36,709 nucleotides of DNA, taken from contig NZ_MKCT01000041.1 in assembly GCF_001855555.1 (NCBI RefSeq), positions 1 to 36,709 of the forward strand, given 5' to 3'. Shown piece after piece: positions 24,129 through 32,972 of this stretch. This stretch comes from Chromobacterium sphagni. GTDB lineage: Bacteria; Pseudomonadota; Gammaproteobacteria; Burkholderiales; Chromobacteriaceae. Positions within the stretch are counted from its first letter, which is position 1. The number at the start of each line of letters is the position of its first letter. A program made the position numbers and the translations under genes. Below the pieces are notes generated by a model, which was not told where the DNA came from, did not search any database, and saw only the letters and a list, made by a program, of their open reading frames with translations.

Positions 24129-25331
24129 TCACAGCCTTTGCAACAGAAACTGCGACACGCCGATGCGGCCGGCGTCGAACCCTGCCTCGCAGTAGCACAG
24201 ATAAAGCCGCCACAGCCGGATGAAGGCTTCATCGAAGCCCTGGCCGCGGATGGCGTCCAGATTGGCCTCGAAAGCCATGCGCCAGCGGCGCAGCGTTTCG
24301 GCGTAATCCGCGCCGAAATCCAGCCGGTTGCGGCAGCTCAGTTGGCTGTGATGCGCCGCGCGCTCAAAACGCTCGCGGCTGGGCAGCATGCCGCCGGGAA
24401 AGATGAAGGTCTGAATGAAATCCGCCTCAGCGCGGTAAGTCTCGAAGCGCGACTCCTCTATGGTGATGCTTTGCGCCAGCGCTTTGCCGCCCGGCTTCAG
24501 GCAGCGGCGCAGCGTGTCGAAATAGCCGGACCAGTAGCGCTCGCCCACCGCCTCGAACATTTCGATCGACACGATGGCGTCGTATTGGCCGGAAAGATCG
24601 CGATAGTCGCGGTGTTCCAGCTTGACCAGCGGCTCGCTGGCCAGGCGGCGGCGCGCGAAGTCCAGCTGGGCATCGGAGATGGTGATGCCGTGCACCGCCA
24701 CGCCAAGGCGGGCGGCGTGCTCGGCGAAGCCGCCCCAACCGCAGCCGATTTCCAGCACGCGCATGCCGGGGCGCAGCTGCAACTGCTGGCAGATGCGCTG
24801 GTATTTGCGGGTTTGCGCATCAGCCAAGGGCAGGGCGTAGTCGCCGTCGAACCAGGCGCTGGAATAAGTCCAGCTGGGGTCCAGCCACAGCCGGTAGAAA
24901 TCGTTGCCGATATCGTAATGGGCGTGGATGTTGCGGCGGCTGCCGCGTCGGCTGTTGACGCGCAACAGGTGGCGCAGCCGGTGCCATAGGCGGGCGGCCC
25001 AGCGGCCCAGCTCGCCCAGTTGCAAAGCGTTTTCGTTGCGCAGCGCCAGCCGCAACAGGACGGCGAGGTCTGGGCAATCCAGCCAGCCGTCGCGGTAGGC
25101 CTCGGCAAAGCCGATGTCGCCGCCGGCCAGAATGCGGCCGCATGCGCGCCAGTCGCGCAGCGCCAGCTCGGCGTCGGCCTGGGCATGGGGCGCGCCGAAC
25201 CACAGCGTCTCGCCATCCGGCGTGACAACTTTGAGGCTGCCGTGGCGCAGCCTGGACAACAAAGCCAGCAGCGCCCGCCCGGCGGCGGGGATATCGGGGC
25301 GGGACAGGATGATGGGTTGGCTCGCGCTCAT
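24129..25331 (-). CDS. Cyclopropane-fatty-acyl-phospholipid synthase family methyltransferase (copy 2)
   Basis: 400 residues. N-terminal domain LKVVTPDGETLWFG and GDIGFAEAYRDGWLDCPDLA; then NIHAHYDIGNDFYRLWLDPS and WTYSSAWFDGDYALPLADAQ; the SAM motif VLEIGCGWGGFAEHAARLGV (about 192-211); DAIVSIEMFEAVGERYW with the conserved Glu; and FIFPGGMLPSRE. It acts on membrane phospholipid acyl chains using SAM. In clusters with a FAD oxidoreductase and DUF1365, relatives have been linked to methylated or furan-type fatty acids and to singlet-oxygen response; that assignment here is inferred from context. It overlaps the DUF1365 gene by 4 bases. Confidence 0.92.
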   Translation of the reverse strand: MSASQPIILSRPDIPAAGRALLALLSRLRHGSLKVVTPDGETLWFGAPHAQADAELALRDWRACGRILAGGDIGFAEAYRDGWLDCPDLAVLLRLALRNENALQLGELGRWAARLWHRLRHLLRVNSRRGSRRNIHAHYDIGNDFYRLWLDPSWTYSSAWFDGDYALPLADAQTRKYQRICQQLQLRPGMRVLEIGCGWGGFAEHAARLGVAVHGITISDAQLDFARRRLASEPLVKLEHRDYRDLSGQYDAIVSIEMFEAVGERYWSGYFDTLRRCLKPGGKALAQSITIEESRFETYRAEADFIQTFIFPGGMLPSRERFERAAHHSQLSCRNRLDFGADYAETLRRWRMAFEANLDAIRGQGFDEAFIRLWRLYLCYCEAGFDAGRIGVSQFLLQRL

Positions 25332-26104
25332 GATTTCAGCTCCAGGCCGCGGCTGAGCTCGGCGGCGGGGGGATGCGGTTTGCGGAAGAAGGGCACGCGT
25401 TTGAGCCATAGCTTCAGCGCCTGCCAGTGAATGCGGGCGATGACGCCCAGTGTGAGCAGAGGCTGGCGCAGCAAGGCGGTTGCCGCGGTTTTTGGCGTCA
25501 AGGCTTGCAGGCGGCCGGATAGGGCGGTGTGCAGCACAGCGCCCGCGCCATCGTGATAGTCGATGCGCGCCAGCGCCAGATCGCCGCTTTGGTGGAAGCG
25601 GAACCGGTAGTGGCCCTCGACGCGGCAGAACGGCGAGACATGCAGCAGTTTGCGGCAGCTCAGCTGGCTGGCGGCGGTGATTTCGCGGCCGTGGGCGGGG
25701 CTGAGCAGATAGCTGTGGTGCTCGCCGAAGGTGTTGTTCACCTCCGCCAATACCGCGATCAGTCTGCCGGCCGCATCGTGGCAAAACCAGAAACTGACCG
25801 GGTTGAAGGCATAGCCGAACACGCGCGGGAAAGTCTGCAGCCAGACTTCGCCGTCGGCGGGCAGGCCGGCCTCCGCCAGCCGCGCGCGTATCCACGGCAG
25901 CAGCGCCGAACCGTCGCGCGGACCGTAGTCGCGCGTGCGCAGCGACAGCGGCCGCCAGCAGTCCACGCCAAACCACAAGCCGCGCATCGTCTCCAGCGCG
26001 GACACCTTCAGCCGCAGGCAGAACACTGGATAGACAAAGCGGTTGGCAGCCGGCCGCAGGCGGCGGTGCATCACATGCCCGGTCAGAAGATAAGCCGCGC
26101 TCAT
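25328..26104 (-). CDS. DUF1365 family protein
   Basis: 258 residues: AAYLLTGHVMHRRLRPAANR, FVYPVFCLRLKVSALE, LQTFPRVFGYAFNPVSFWFC, AEVNNTFGEHHSYLL and RKLLHVSPFCRVEGHYRFRF. These conserved blocks define DUF1365, which almost always lies between a FAD-dependent oxidoreductase and a CFA-like methyltransferase, as here. The reaction is unproven; a part in acyl-chain modification is inferred. It is coupled to both neighbours by ATGA overlaps. Confidence 0.9.
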   Translation of the reverse strand: MSAAYLLTGHVMHRRLRPAANRFVYPVFCLRLKVSALETMRGLWFGVDCWRPLSLRTRDYGPRDGSALLPWIRARLAEAGLPADGEVWLQTFPRVFGYAFNPVSFWFCHDAAGRLIAVLAEVNNTFGEHHSYLLSPAHGREITAASQLSCRKLLHVSPFCRVEGHYRFRFHQSGDLALARIDYHDGAGAVLHTALSGRLQALTPKTAATALLRQPLLTLGVIARIHWQALKLWLKRVPFFRKPHPPAAELSRGLELKS

Positions 26105-27387
26105 GATTCCAGCCTCGCCCAGTCTGGCGCCAGTCCAAAAGCCTGCGCCACCCGCAGCGCTGATTTCAGCCCGTCCTCATGAAAGCCGTAGCCGGTCCAG
26201 GCCCCGGCAAACCAGCAAGCGCGGCGGCCCTGAATGCTGGGCAAAGCCGTTTGCGCGGCGATGGCGGCGGCGTCGAACAACGGGTGCTCGTAGTGGAAAC
26301 GGCGCAATACCTTGGCGGGATCGGGCGGGCGCGGCGGGTTCAAGGTCACAGCAACCGGCGTGGCCACCGGCAACGGCTGCAGCTGGTTGAGCAGATAGCT
26401 GACGCCCACCGCGCGGCCGTCGTCTTGCTCATCCGACAGGAAGTTCCAGGCTGACCAGGCGGCTTCGCGGCGCGGCAGCAGCGCGGCATCGGTGTGCAGC
26501 ACCGCCTCATTGGCTTGATACCGCACCGCGGACAATATCTCGCGCTCCATCTCATCCGCGTCGGCAAGCAGGTTCAGCGTTTGCGGCGCATGGGTGGCGA
26601 ACACCGCGGCGTCGAAGGTTTCTTCGCTGCTGGAGGTGAGCAGACGCACGCGTCCATCGACGCGGCTTGCGCGCAGCACCGGAGTGGACAGCCGGACATC
26701 GGCCAGGCCGGCAGCGATTTTATCGACATATTGCCGCGCGCCGCCCGGCACGGTACGCCATTGCGGACGGTCGCGCAGCTGCAGCAGGCCATGGTTCAGG
26801 CAGAAGCGCAGAAAAGTTTCGGCCGGGAAGGACAGAATGTCGCTGCAGGGGCTGGACCAGATCGCCGCCGCCATCGGCAGCAGATAATGGTTGCGAAAGC
26901 GTGCGCCGTATCCATCCGCATCCAGCAAGCGTCCCAGGCTCTGCGGCGCTTCCATCGCGCGGCGCAGATTGCATCCCGCCTCGCGGTTGAAGCGCAGAAT
27001 ATCGGACAGCATGCCCCAAAAACCCGGCGACAGCAGATTGCCGCGCTGGGTGAAAACGCTGTCCAGATCGCGGCCAGCCCATTCCAGCCGGCCCTGGCCG
27101 ATGGAGACGCTGAACGACATCTCGCTGGGATGGCTGGGGATATCCAGCTCGCTGAACAAGGCGATGAGGTTGGGGTAAGTGTGGTCATTGAAAACCAGAA
27201 AGCCGGTATCCACCGCAAAGTCGTATCCATCGACCGTGATATCGACAGTGTGGGTATGGCCGCCCAGATAGTCGGCCGACTCAAACAGCGTCACCGAGTG
27301 CTTTCTGGAAAGAAAATGCGCCGTAGCAAGGCCGGCGATGCCGCTGCCTATCACAGCGATGCGTTGTGGCGATGAGGCGTTCACCAT
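26101..27387 (-). CDS. FAD-dependent NAD(P)-binding amine-oxidase-like oxidoreductase
   Basis: 428 residues. The N-terminal dinucleotide-binding motif IAVIGSGIAGLATAHFLSRK (about 10-29) is followed by LFESADYLGGHTHTVDI, FAVDTGFLVFNDHTYPNL and, near the end, WFAGAWTGYGFHEDGLKSAL, which completes the FAD site. It resembles the oxidoreductases that neighbour DUF1365 and CFA-like genes in photooxidative-stress clusters. It probably oxidises or desaturates a lipid product. It is the first gene of the long minus-strand operon, so the promoter should lie in 27388-27515; I could not assign boxes with confidence there. Confidence 0.9.
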   Translation of the reverse strand: MVNASSPQRIAVIGSGIAGLATAHFLSRKHSVTLFESADYLGGHTHTVDITVDGYDFAVDTGFLVFNDHTYPNLIALFSELDIPSHPSEMSFSVSIGQGRLEWAGRDLDSVFTQRGNLLSPGFWGMLSDILRFNREAGCNLRRAMEAPQSLGRLLDADGYGARFRNHYLLPMAAAIWSSPCSDILSFPAETFLRFCLNHGLLQLRDRPQWRTVPGGARQYVDKIAAGLADVRLSTPVLRASRVDGRVRLLTSSSEETFDAAVFATHAPQTLNLLADADEMEREILSAVRYQANEAVLHTDAALLPRREAAWSAWNFLSDEQDDGRAVGVSYLLNQLQPLPVATPVAVTLNPPRPPDPAKVLRRFHYEHPLFDAAAIAAQTALPSIQGRRACWFAGAWTGYGFHEDGLKSALRVAQAFGLAPDWARLES

Positions 27388-27514
27388 GTCGTCCTGTCGC
27401 GAGGGAGAAAATCCACCGGCTTGGAGGGGGAGCCGGGGCTGCTTTGTATTCAGGATAAAACCGATTTGAAAAAAATGATACTTATCAGTAAAAGGTGTTA
27501 CTAATTGGTATTCT

Positions 27515-28198
27515 CGGAAGGCTCAGCTTCAAGGACCAAGCATTCAAGCTGCGCGAACAGCCGTGCTGGACGCCACCACGCGGATGCTGGCGAGCAAGGG
27601 CTTTGATCTGATGATCATGGACGACGTGGCGAGCGAAGCGGGGATTTCCAAACCCAGCCTTTACAAGCATTTCAAAATCCAAGGACAAATTGGCGACCGA
27701 AGTGATGATCCGCTTGCTGGACGATGCGCAGGACTATCTGGCCAAGCAGGAGCCGGAATGGAGTCCGCCTGCGCGACCTGCCGGCCTGGGCGCTGCGGTG
27801 AGGCTTGCCCTTTCTGCCTTCCTCCAGCCCGCAAGTACGCGGCATGCTGACCCGCAGCCTGCAGCCGTGCGATCACGCTGCACAAGACACTGCAGGACAT
27901 CGTCGAGCAAGCGAAAAAGGAAGGCGAATTGAAAGCCGAGATGCCGACGGACGTGATTCTGTACAGCTACTATTCCCGCGGCTGCGACCGGGCGGTGCAG
28001 TGCTTGCGCGTGTACGGCAAATACGAGAATGAAGACATCATCAGGCATATGCTTCAGGTCTGTTTTGACGACATGTCGGCTGGACGTCAAATCGTAAACG
28101 TGCAGATCAGGGGGAACTCAGACTTATCGCCTGATCAGCTATCGCCATGCGCAGCAAACCTTGCAGCAGCGGCGGCAGATACTGGCGCTGCACGGTGA
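27515..28198 (+). pseudogene. Ruined TetR-family regulator
   Basis: Homology to TetR starts near 27515 (RKAQLQGPSIQAARTAV, no start codon in frame) and covers the DNA-binding domain: LDATTRMLASKGFDLMIMDD, VASEAGISKPSLYKHFK. A frameshift near 27676 moves to KLATEVMIRLLDDAQDYLAK, another near 27775-27805 to FLPSSSPQVRGMLTRSL, and a third to ITLHKTLQDIVEQAKKEGEL followed by PTDVILYSYYSRGCDRAVQC and ENEDIIRHMLQVCFDDM. At least three frameshifts and a lost start make it a pseudogene. Its last frame runs into the 3' end of the lysR gene. It is divergent from the FAD oxidoreductase operon and was probably its regulator. Confidence 0.8.
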
Positions 28199-29009
28199 TG
28201 GCGTAGAAGGTCTCCTCGACGCGCGGCACCACGCAGTATTGTTGCAGCAAGCCTTTGCCAAGCTCGTCGCGCACTACGATGGCCGGCAGCAGCGCCACGC
28301 AGCCTGCATCGCGCGCCAACAGGCGCAGCATGGCCATATCGTCCACTTCGGCGCGGATGACCGGCTGTAGCGCCAGTTCCTCGCACAGCAGGTCGAAGCG
28401 CAAGCGAATCTCGCTCTTGCGGCTGGGCACCAGTAGCGGCAGCGCCGGCAAATCGCGTTCGAATTGGAACGTTTGCCCCTCCGACCGCGGCGGCCCCACC
28501 AGCACCACCGGCTGACGCGCCAGCGTGCGGCAGCGCCAGGATTGCTTGTCGTCGCCCAGGGCAGGGCGATTGGACAGCACCACGTCCAGTTCGTGCGCCT
28601 TGAGCCGCTGCAGCAGCTCGTCCAGGCTGCCCGACTCCAGCACCAGGCGTACATCGGTTTCTTTCAGCACCGGCTGCAAAAACCACTCCTGGAAATTGCG
28701 CGATAGCGTGGCCACGCTGCCTATGCGCAAGGTGCCGCGTCCTTGGCCGGAGGCGGCGGTGGCCAGCAGTTCGTTGCCCAGCGCGAAAATCTCCTCGGCA
28801 TAGCGCATCACCACCACGCCCAGTTCGGTCAGCTGCAGCTTGCGGCCTTCGCGCAGAAACAATGGCTGGCCCAGTTGCTCCTCCAACTGGCGGATTTGCG
28901 CCGATAAGGCCGATTGCGATACATGCAGCCTTTCGGCCGCGCGCGTCAGGTGGCCCTCGCTGGCGACAGCCCAGAAATAATACAGATGGTGATAGTTGAG
29001 CCGGTTCAT
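28107..29009 (-). CDS. LysR-family transcriptional regulator (NhaR-like)
   Basis: 300 residues. The N-terminal winged helix is NYHHLYYFWAVASEGHLTRA, AERLHVSQSALSAQIRQLEE, followed by a periplasmic-binding-protein-like effector domain (TLRIGSVATLSRNFQEWFLQ, LDVVLSNRPAL, CVALLPAIVVRDELGKGLLQ). The LNYHHLYYFW start is typical of the NhaR-like subgroup. It is divergent from dabB with a 95-base gap, the usual position of a LysR regulator of the neighbouring operon. Related LysR genes sit beside dab operons in autotrophs (CbbR-like). The effector is unknown. Confidence 0.88.
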   Translation of the reverse strand: MNRLNYHHLYYFWAVASEGHLTRAAERLHVSQSALSAQIRQLEEQLGQPLFLREGRKLQLTELGVVVMRYAEEIFALGNELLATAASGQGRGTLRIGSVATLSRNFQEWFLQPVLKETDVRLVLESGSLDELLQRLKAHELDVVLSNRPALGDDKQSWRCRTLARQPVVLVGPPRSEGQTFQFERDLPALPLLVPSRKSEIRLRFDLLCEELALQPVIRAEVDDMAMLRLLARDAGCVALLPAIVVRDELGKGLLQQYCVVPRVEETFYAITVQRQYLPPLLQGLLRMAIADQAISLSSP

Positions 29010-29104
29010 CGTTCTTAAATAAAGAATAAAAACTAATATTTAATCTATTTTACTGAACATGTTCGATCAGGCAAAGTTCAAGCGGGAAAACAACGGAGCC
29101 CATC
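29010..29104. promoter_or_regulatory. Divergent lysR-dabB promoter region
   Basis: 95 AT-rich bases. It contains a perfect 10-bp palindrome GAACATGTTC at 29055-29064 and several T-N11-A spacings of the LysR type near 29020-29050. GGAG lies eight bases before the dabB ATG. No single promoter can be chosen by eye. Confidence 0.4.
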
Positions 29105-30604
29105 ATGCCCCAAACCCTGCTTGCCGCGCTGCCATGCACCATCGCGCTGGCCTGGTTGCTGCCCGCCCTGTGGCCTGGCCGTGTTCTGTCGCGTCACTGG
29201 CAGGCAGCCGAAATCGCCGCCCTGACTGGCGGCCTGCTACTGCTTCCTCTGATCTTCATGCCGATGCCTGCGCGGTGGTCCGCCGCCGCGTGGCTGATGC
29301 AGGCGCTGATCCAGCTGCTGGGCTGGATGGTCCTGCGCTACTCGCGCCGCTATATGCAAGGCGAGCAGGGTCAGGCTCGCTTTTTGCGCGCTATCGGCTG
29401 TCTGCTGATGGCAGTGACGGTGGTGGTGCAAGCCAGCCATCTCTTGCTGATGGCGCTGGCCTGGATCGCTTGCAGCCTGGCCTTGCAGACGCTGCTAACC
29501 TTTTACCCCGGCCGACCGGCCGCGCAACTGGCCGCGCGCCGCGAATGGCGCGCCAGCCGTCTGGCCGAACTCTTGCTGCTGGGCGCTCTGCTGCTGTGGG
29601 CCTTGGCCGGCGGCAGCCTCAGCCTGCTGCCTGGCGCGCCATCCGCGCTGGCCGATGGCGCGCAGGGCTACGCCATGGCGGCCGGTGTGTTGCTGGCGGC
29701 GGCGGTGGCGATCAAGACTGCCCAACTGCCCTTTCACGGCTGGCTGACCCAGGTGATGGAAGCGCCTACGCCGATTTCCGCGTTGCTGCATGCCGGGGTG
29801 GTCAATCTGGGCGGCATGGTGCTGATCAAGGCGGCGCTGCTGCTGCAAGCCGCGCCGCCAGCCAACACTCTGCTGATGCTGTGGGGCGGGGCCAGCGCGC
29901 TGCTGTGCTGCGTGGTGATGCTCACGCGCATCAGCATCAAGCTGCGTCTGGCCTGGTCCACTTGCGCGCAGATGGGCTTCATGCTGCTGGAAATCGGCAT
30001 GGGCTGGTATTCACTGGCCTTGCTGCATCTGCTGGCCCACTCGTTCTACAAGGCTCATGCCTTCCTGCTAGCCGGCGAAACGGCGCGCGACAGCGCGGCG
30101 CGGCGCATGTTGGGCAGGGAAATGGTCGATAGCGCGCTTTCTCATCTGGCGCGCGGTCTGATCGCAGCCGCGCTGCTGGCTGTCTCGCAATGGCTGTGGC
30201 AGCGCTGGATCCCCGCAGCGGCCTTGCCGCCGCTGTTCTGGCTGGCGATGGGCCTGGGCATGGGCGCGCTGCTGCGCGGCTGGGCAGGCTGGCTGGCCGC
30301 GCTGGCCTTGAGCCAGTCCTATCTGCTACTGCACGCCTTGGCGGCGCAGATCCTGCCGTTGCATGGCCCGATGCCGCCGGAGTGGGCGCAAGCCTTGCTG
30401 GCCGCGATGTTCCTTTTCGTCTTTCTGCTGCAAGGCTGGCTGCTGCGCCATCCGCAAGGCGCGCTGGCGCGCCTGATCTATCCGCATGCCTTCGCCGGCT
30501 TCCACCTTGACGAATGGTGGTGCATGCTGGGCCGCCGCCGCCCGCGGCCGGCCGCTCCCCTTGCCCTGAAATGGCTTCAACTGCAGGAGAGCCGCCGTGA
30601 CTGA
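29105..30604 (+). CDS. dabB: DabB: proton-conducting membrane subunit of inorganic carbon transporter
   Basis: 499 residues, about 13 membrane segments, of the NuoL/MrpA antiporter-like family. The core motifs are AAAVAIKTAQLPFHGWLTQV and MEAPTPISALLHAGVVNLGG, with Lys, His and Glu residues that carry protons in this family, and later HLLAHSFYKAHAFLLAGE. It is directly followed by dabA, which defines the DAB (DABs accumulate bicarbonate) system: ion flow through DabB is thought to drive one-way CO2 hydration by DabA. The ATG at 29105 has GGAG upstream; the 3' end overlaps dabA by 8 bases. Confidence 0.92.
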   Translation: MPQTLLAALPCTIALAWLLPALWPGRVLSRHWQAAEIAALTGGLLLLPLIFMPMPARWSAAAWLMQALIQLLGWMVLRYSRRYMQGEQGQARFLRAIGCLLMAVTVVVQASHLLLMALAWIACSLALQTLLTFYPGRPAAQLAARREWRASRLAELLLLGALLLWALAGGSLSLLPGAPSALADGAQGYAMAAGVLLAAAVAIKTAQLPFHGWLTQVMEAPTPISALLHAGVVNLGGMVLIKAALLLQAAPPANTLLMLWGGASALLCCVVMLTRISIKLRLAWSTCAQMGFMLLEIGMGWYSLALLHLLAHSFYKAHAFLLAGETARDSAARRMLGREMVDSALSHLARGLIAAALLAVSQWLWQRWIPAAALPPLFWLAMGLGMGALLRGWAGWLAALALSQSYLLLHALAAQILPLHGPMPPEWAQALLAAMFLFVFLLQGWLLRHPQGALARLIYPHAFAGFHLDEWWCMLGRRRPRPAAPLALKWLQLQESRRD

Positions 30605-32972
30605 TCATAAAGCCAGATGGCGGCAAGCCATAGACCACGCCCTGGCCGCTGTCGCACCCGCCTGGCCGCTGGACAGCCTGGTGGCCAGCTCACCCTACTG
30701 GGGTCTGCGCGACCAGCCCTTCAGTCATGCCGCCGACACGCTGCGCCAAGTGGCGGATAGCTCGCTGCATCTGCCGCGCAGCGAGTATCTGGATGCCTGG
30801 CAGCGCGGCGAAATCAGCGCCGACGCGCTGGAAGCCGCGCTCTTGGAAGCCGGCTGGACCGACGGTGCGCAAGCCTGGCTGGCCACCGAGCCGCGCCATG
30901 CCGATCATCCCCCGTCGCCACGCCCGCTGGCCGCCTACCATCGCGAAGCGGCGGGCCCGCTCAGCGCGCAAAGCTGGACCGATGTCGTCATCCAGCAAAT
31001 CAGCCAGTATTGCGCGGCTTGGTTCGACCGCGACCAAGCCAACTGGCACCTCGACCATGAACGCGGCTTTTACGCGGCCTGGCTGGAGCAGATGCGCCAT
31101 CCTTACGGTCTGAGCGTCTTGCCCGAGCGGCGGGAGCAGATCCGCCTGCGGGCCGAACAGTTGCCCGGCGACGCGGAGGCCATGTTGGCCGCCGGGCTGG
31201 AGCAGCTGCAAGCGGGGCAGGCGTGGCTGACGCCCTGGCTGCAGGCCCTGCTGATGCGCAATAACGGCTGGGCGGCCTGGTGCGCTTATCTTGGCTGGCA
31301 AGCCGGGCTGAAAAGCGAAACGGACGGGCACCTGCGCCAGCTGTTGGCTATCCAGCTTGCCTGGGAATGCATGCTCGACGACGGCGCGCGCGGCCCGGAC
31401 AGCGCCTGGTCGGCCTGGCGGCGCGATTGGGAGCCGCACCGGCATGGCCGAGCCGACGCGCGCGCGCTGATCTGGCAACGTGCGCACGAGCTCTCGCTGC
31501 ATGGCCCGCTCACCCAGGCGTTGTGCCGAGAACCTGCCGCGGAAGACGTCATGCGTCCCACCCTGCAAGCCGTGTTCTGCATCGACGTGCGTTCCGAACC
31601 GCTGCGCCGGGCGCTGGAGGAAACGGTTCCGGACAGCCGCACTTACGGTTTCGCCGGCTTTTTCGGCCTGCCGCTGGCTTACCGCGTACCGGGCAGCGAC
31701 GCCGCTCAACCGCGTCTGCCGGTGCTGCTGGCGCCGGGCTGGGAGGCGCATACGCCGCTTGAGACCAAGCCCGCGGCGGCATGGCGCGGCTGGCGTGCCT
31801 TCCTGCGCTCGCCGCTCTCTGGCTTCGCCTTGGTGGAAAGCGCCGGCCTGGGCAAACTGGCGGCGCTGGCCCGGCGCAGCAAGGCGCGCGGTTATCAGGC
31901 AGCCCTGCCGCAGCTAGACCCCTGGCTGACACCGCGCAGCGCCAAACTTGTGCCGCAAGAGGGACTGGGCCTGGAGAAACGGATGGAAATCGTTTCCGGC
32001 CTGTTGCCGGCCATGGGTCTTTCCGGTTCGATGGCACCCTGGGTGCTGCTGGTCGGCCATGCCAGCCATGCCAGCAACAATCCTCAGGCGGCGGCGCTGC
32101 AATGCGGGGCCTGCGGCGGTCATGGCGGCCACCAGCATGTCCGGCTTCTGGCCAACTGGTTCAATGATCCGGCGCTACGCGAGCGGCTGGCGGCGCTGGG
32201 CCGCCCCATTCCCGCCGATACGGTGTTCCTGCCCGCGCTGCATCTGACTCACAGCGACGAAATCCTGTTGCTGGACGCCGAAACGCTGCAAGCGGACGCG
32301 CGTGCTCGCTTGCCCGGCCTGCAGGCGGAATTGCAGGCAGCATCGGCGCTGGCCCGTAAGCGCCGCGCGCCACAAGTGGGCCTCGCGCCGGAGGCGAATG
32401 ACGCCATATTGCTGAAGAAAATGCGGCAAAAGGGAGATGACTGGGCGGAAACGCGGCCCGAATGGGCGCTGGCCGGTAATGCGTTTTTCATCGCCGCGCC
32501 ACGCTCCAAGACGCGCAGGCTGGACCTGGGTGGCCGCGCCTTCCTGCATGAATACGACTGGCGAGCCGATGCCGACGGCTCCCGGCTGCAGACGATTCTG
32601 GCCGCGCCCATGGTGGTGGCGCACTGGATCAATATGCAGTATTTCGCCTCCACGGTAGACCCGCGCCGCTTCGGCAGCGGCAACAAGCTGCTGCACAATG
32701 TGGTGGGCGGCCGCATCGGCGTGTTCGAAGGCAATAGCGGCGATTTGCGCATTGGCCTGGCATGGCAGTCGGTGCATGACGGCCAACGCCTGCGTCACGC
32801 GCCGCTGCGGCTGGCTGTCTGCATAGACGCGCCGCCGGAGAAACTGGCCGCCGCGCTGGCGGCGCAGCCCATTCCGCGCCAGCTGGCGGAAAACGGCTGG
32901 CTGCACCTGTATTGCGTGCACGGCGAAACGCCGCTGCGCTGGCATGCCGAGAGAGGGTGGAAACATGACTGA
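30597..32972 (+). CDS. dabA: DabA: DUF2309 carbonic-anhydrase-like subunit of inorganic carbon transporter
   Basis: 791 residues, UPF0753/DUF2309. The beta-carbonic-anhydrase-like zinc site is visible: C328 and D330 in FCIDVRSEP, H488 in LLVGHASHASNNP and C503 in LQCGACGGHGG. Other family segments are ASSPYWGLRDQPF, HWINMQYFASTVDPRRFGSG and LHNVVGGRIGVFEGNSGDLR. With DabB it forms an energy-coupled system that converts CO2 to bicarbonate inside the cell. The start is GTG at 30597 overlapping the dabB stop by 8 bases; the 3' end overlaps the DUF6671 gene by 8 bases. Nothing in this window suggests CO2 fixation, so it probably serves anaplerotic carboxylation or pH. Confidence 0.93.
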   Translation: MTDHKARWRQAIDHALAAVAPAWPLDSLVASSPYWGLRDQPFSHAADTLRQVADSSLHLPRSEYLDAWQRGEISADALEAALLEAGWTDGAQAWLATEPRHADHPPSPRPLAAYHREAAGPLSAQSWTDVVIQQISQYCAAWFDRDQANWHLDHERGFYAAWLEQMRHPYGLSVLPERREQIRLRAEQLPGDAEAMLAAGLEQLQAGQAWLTPWLQALLMRNNGWAAWCAYLGWQAGLKSETDGHLRQLLAIQLAWECMLDDGARGPDSAWSAWRRDWEPHRHGRADARALIWQRAHELSLHGPLTQALCREPAAEDVMRPTLQAVFCIDVRSEPLRRALEETVPDSRTYGFAGFFGLPLAYRVPGSDAAQPRLPVLLAPGWEAHTPLETKPAAAWRGWRAFLRSPLSGFALVESAGLGKLAALARRSKARGYQAALPQLDPWLTPRSAKLVPQEGLGLEKRMEIVSGLLPAMGLSGSMAPWVLLVGHASHASNNPQAAALQCGACGGHGGHQHVRLLANWFNDPALRERLAALGRPIPADTVFLPALHLTHSDEILLLDAETLQADARARLPGLQAELQAASALARKRRAPQVGLAPEANDAILLKKMRQKGDDWAETRPEWALAGNAFFIAAPRSKTRRLDLGGRAFLHEYDWRADADGSRLQTILAAPMVVAHWINMQYFASTVDPRRFGSGNKLLHNVVGGRIGVFEGNSGDLRIGLAWQSVHDGQRLRHAPLRLAVCIDAPPEKLAAALAAQPIPRQLAENGWLHLYCVHGETPLRWHAERGWKHD

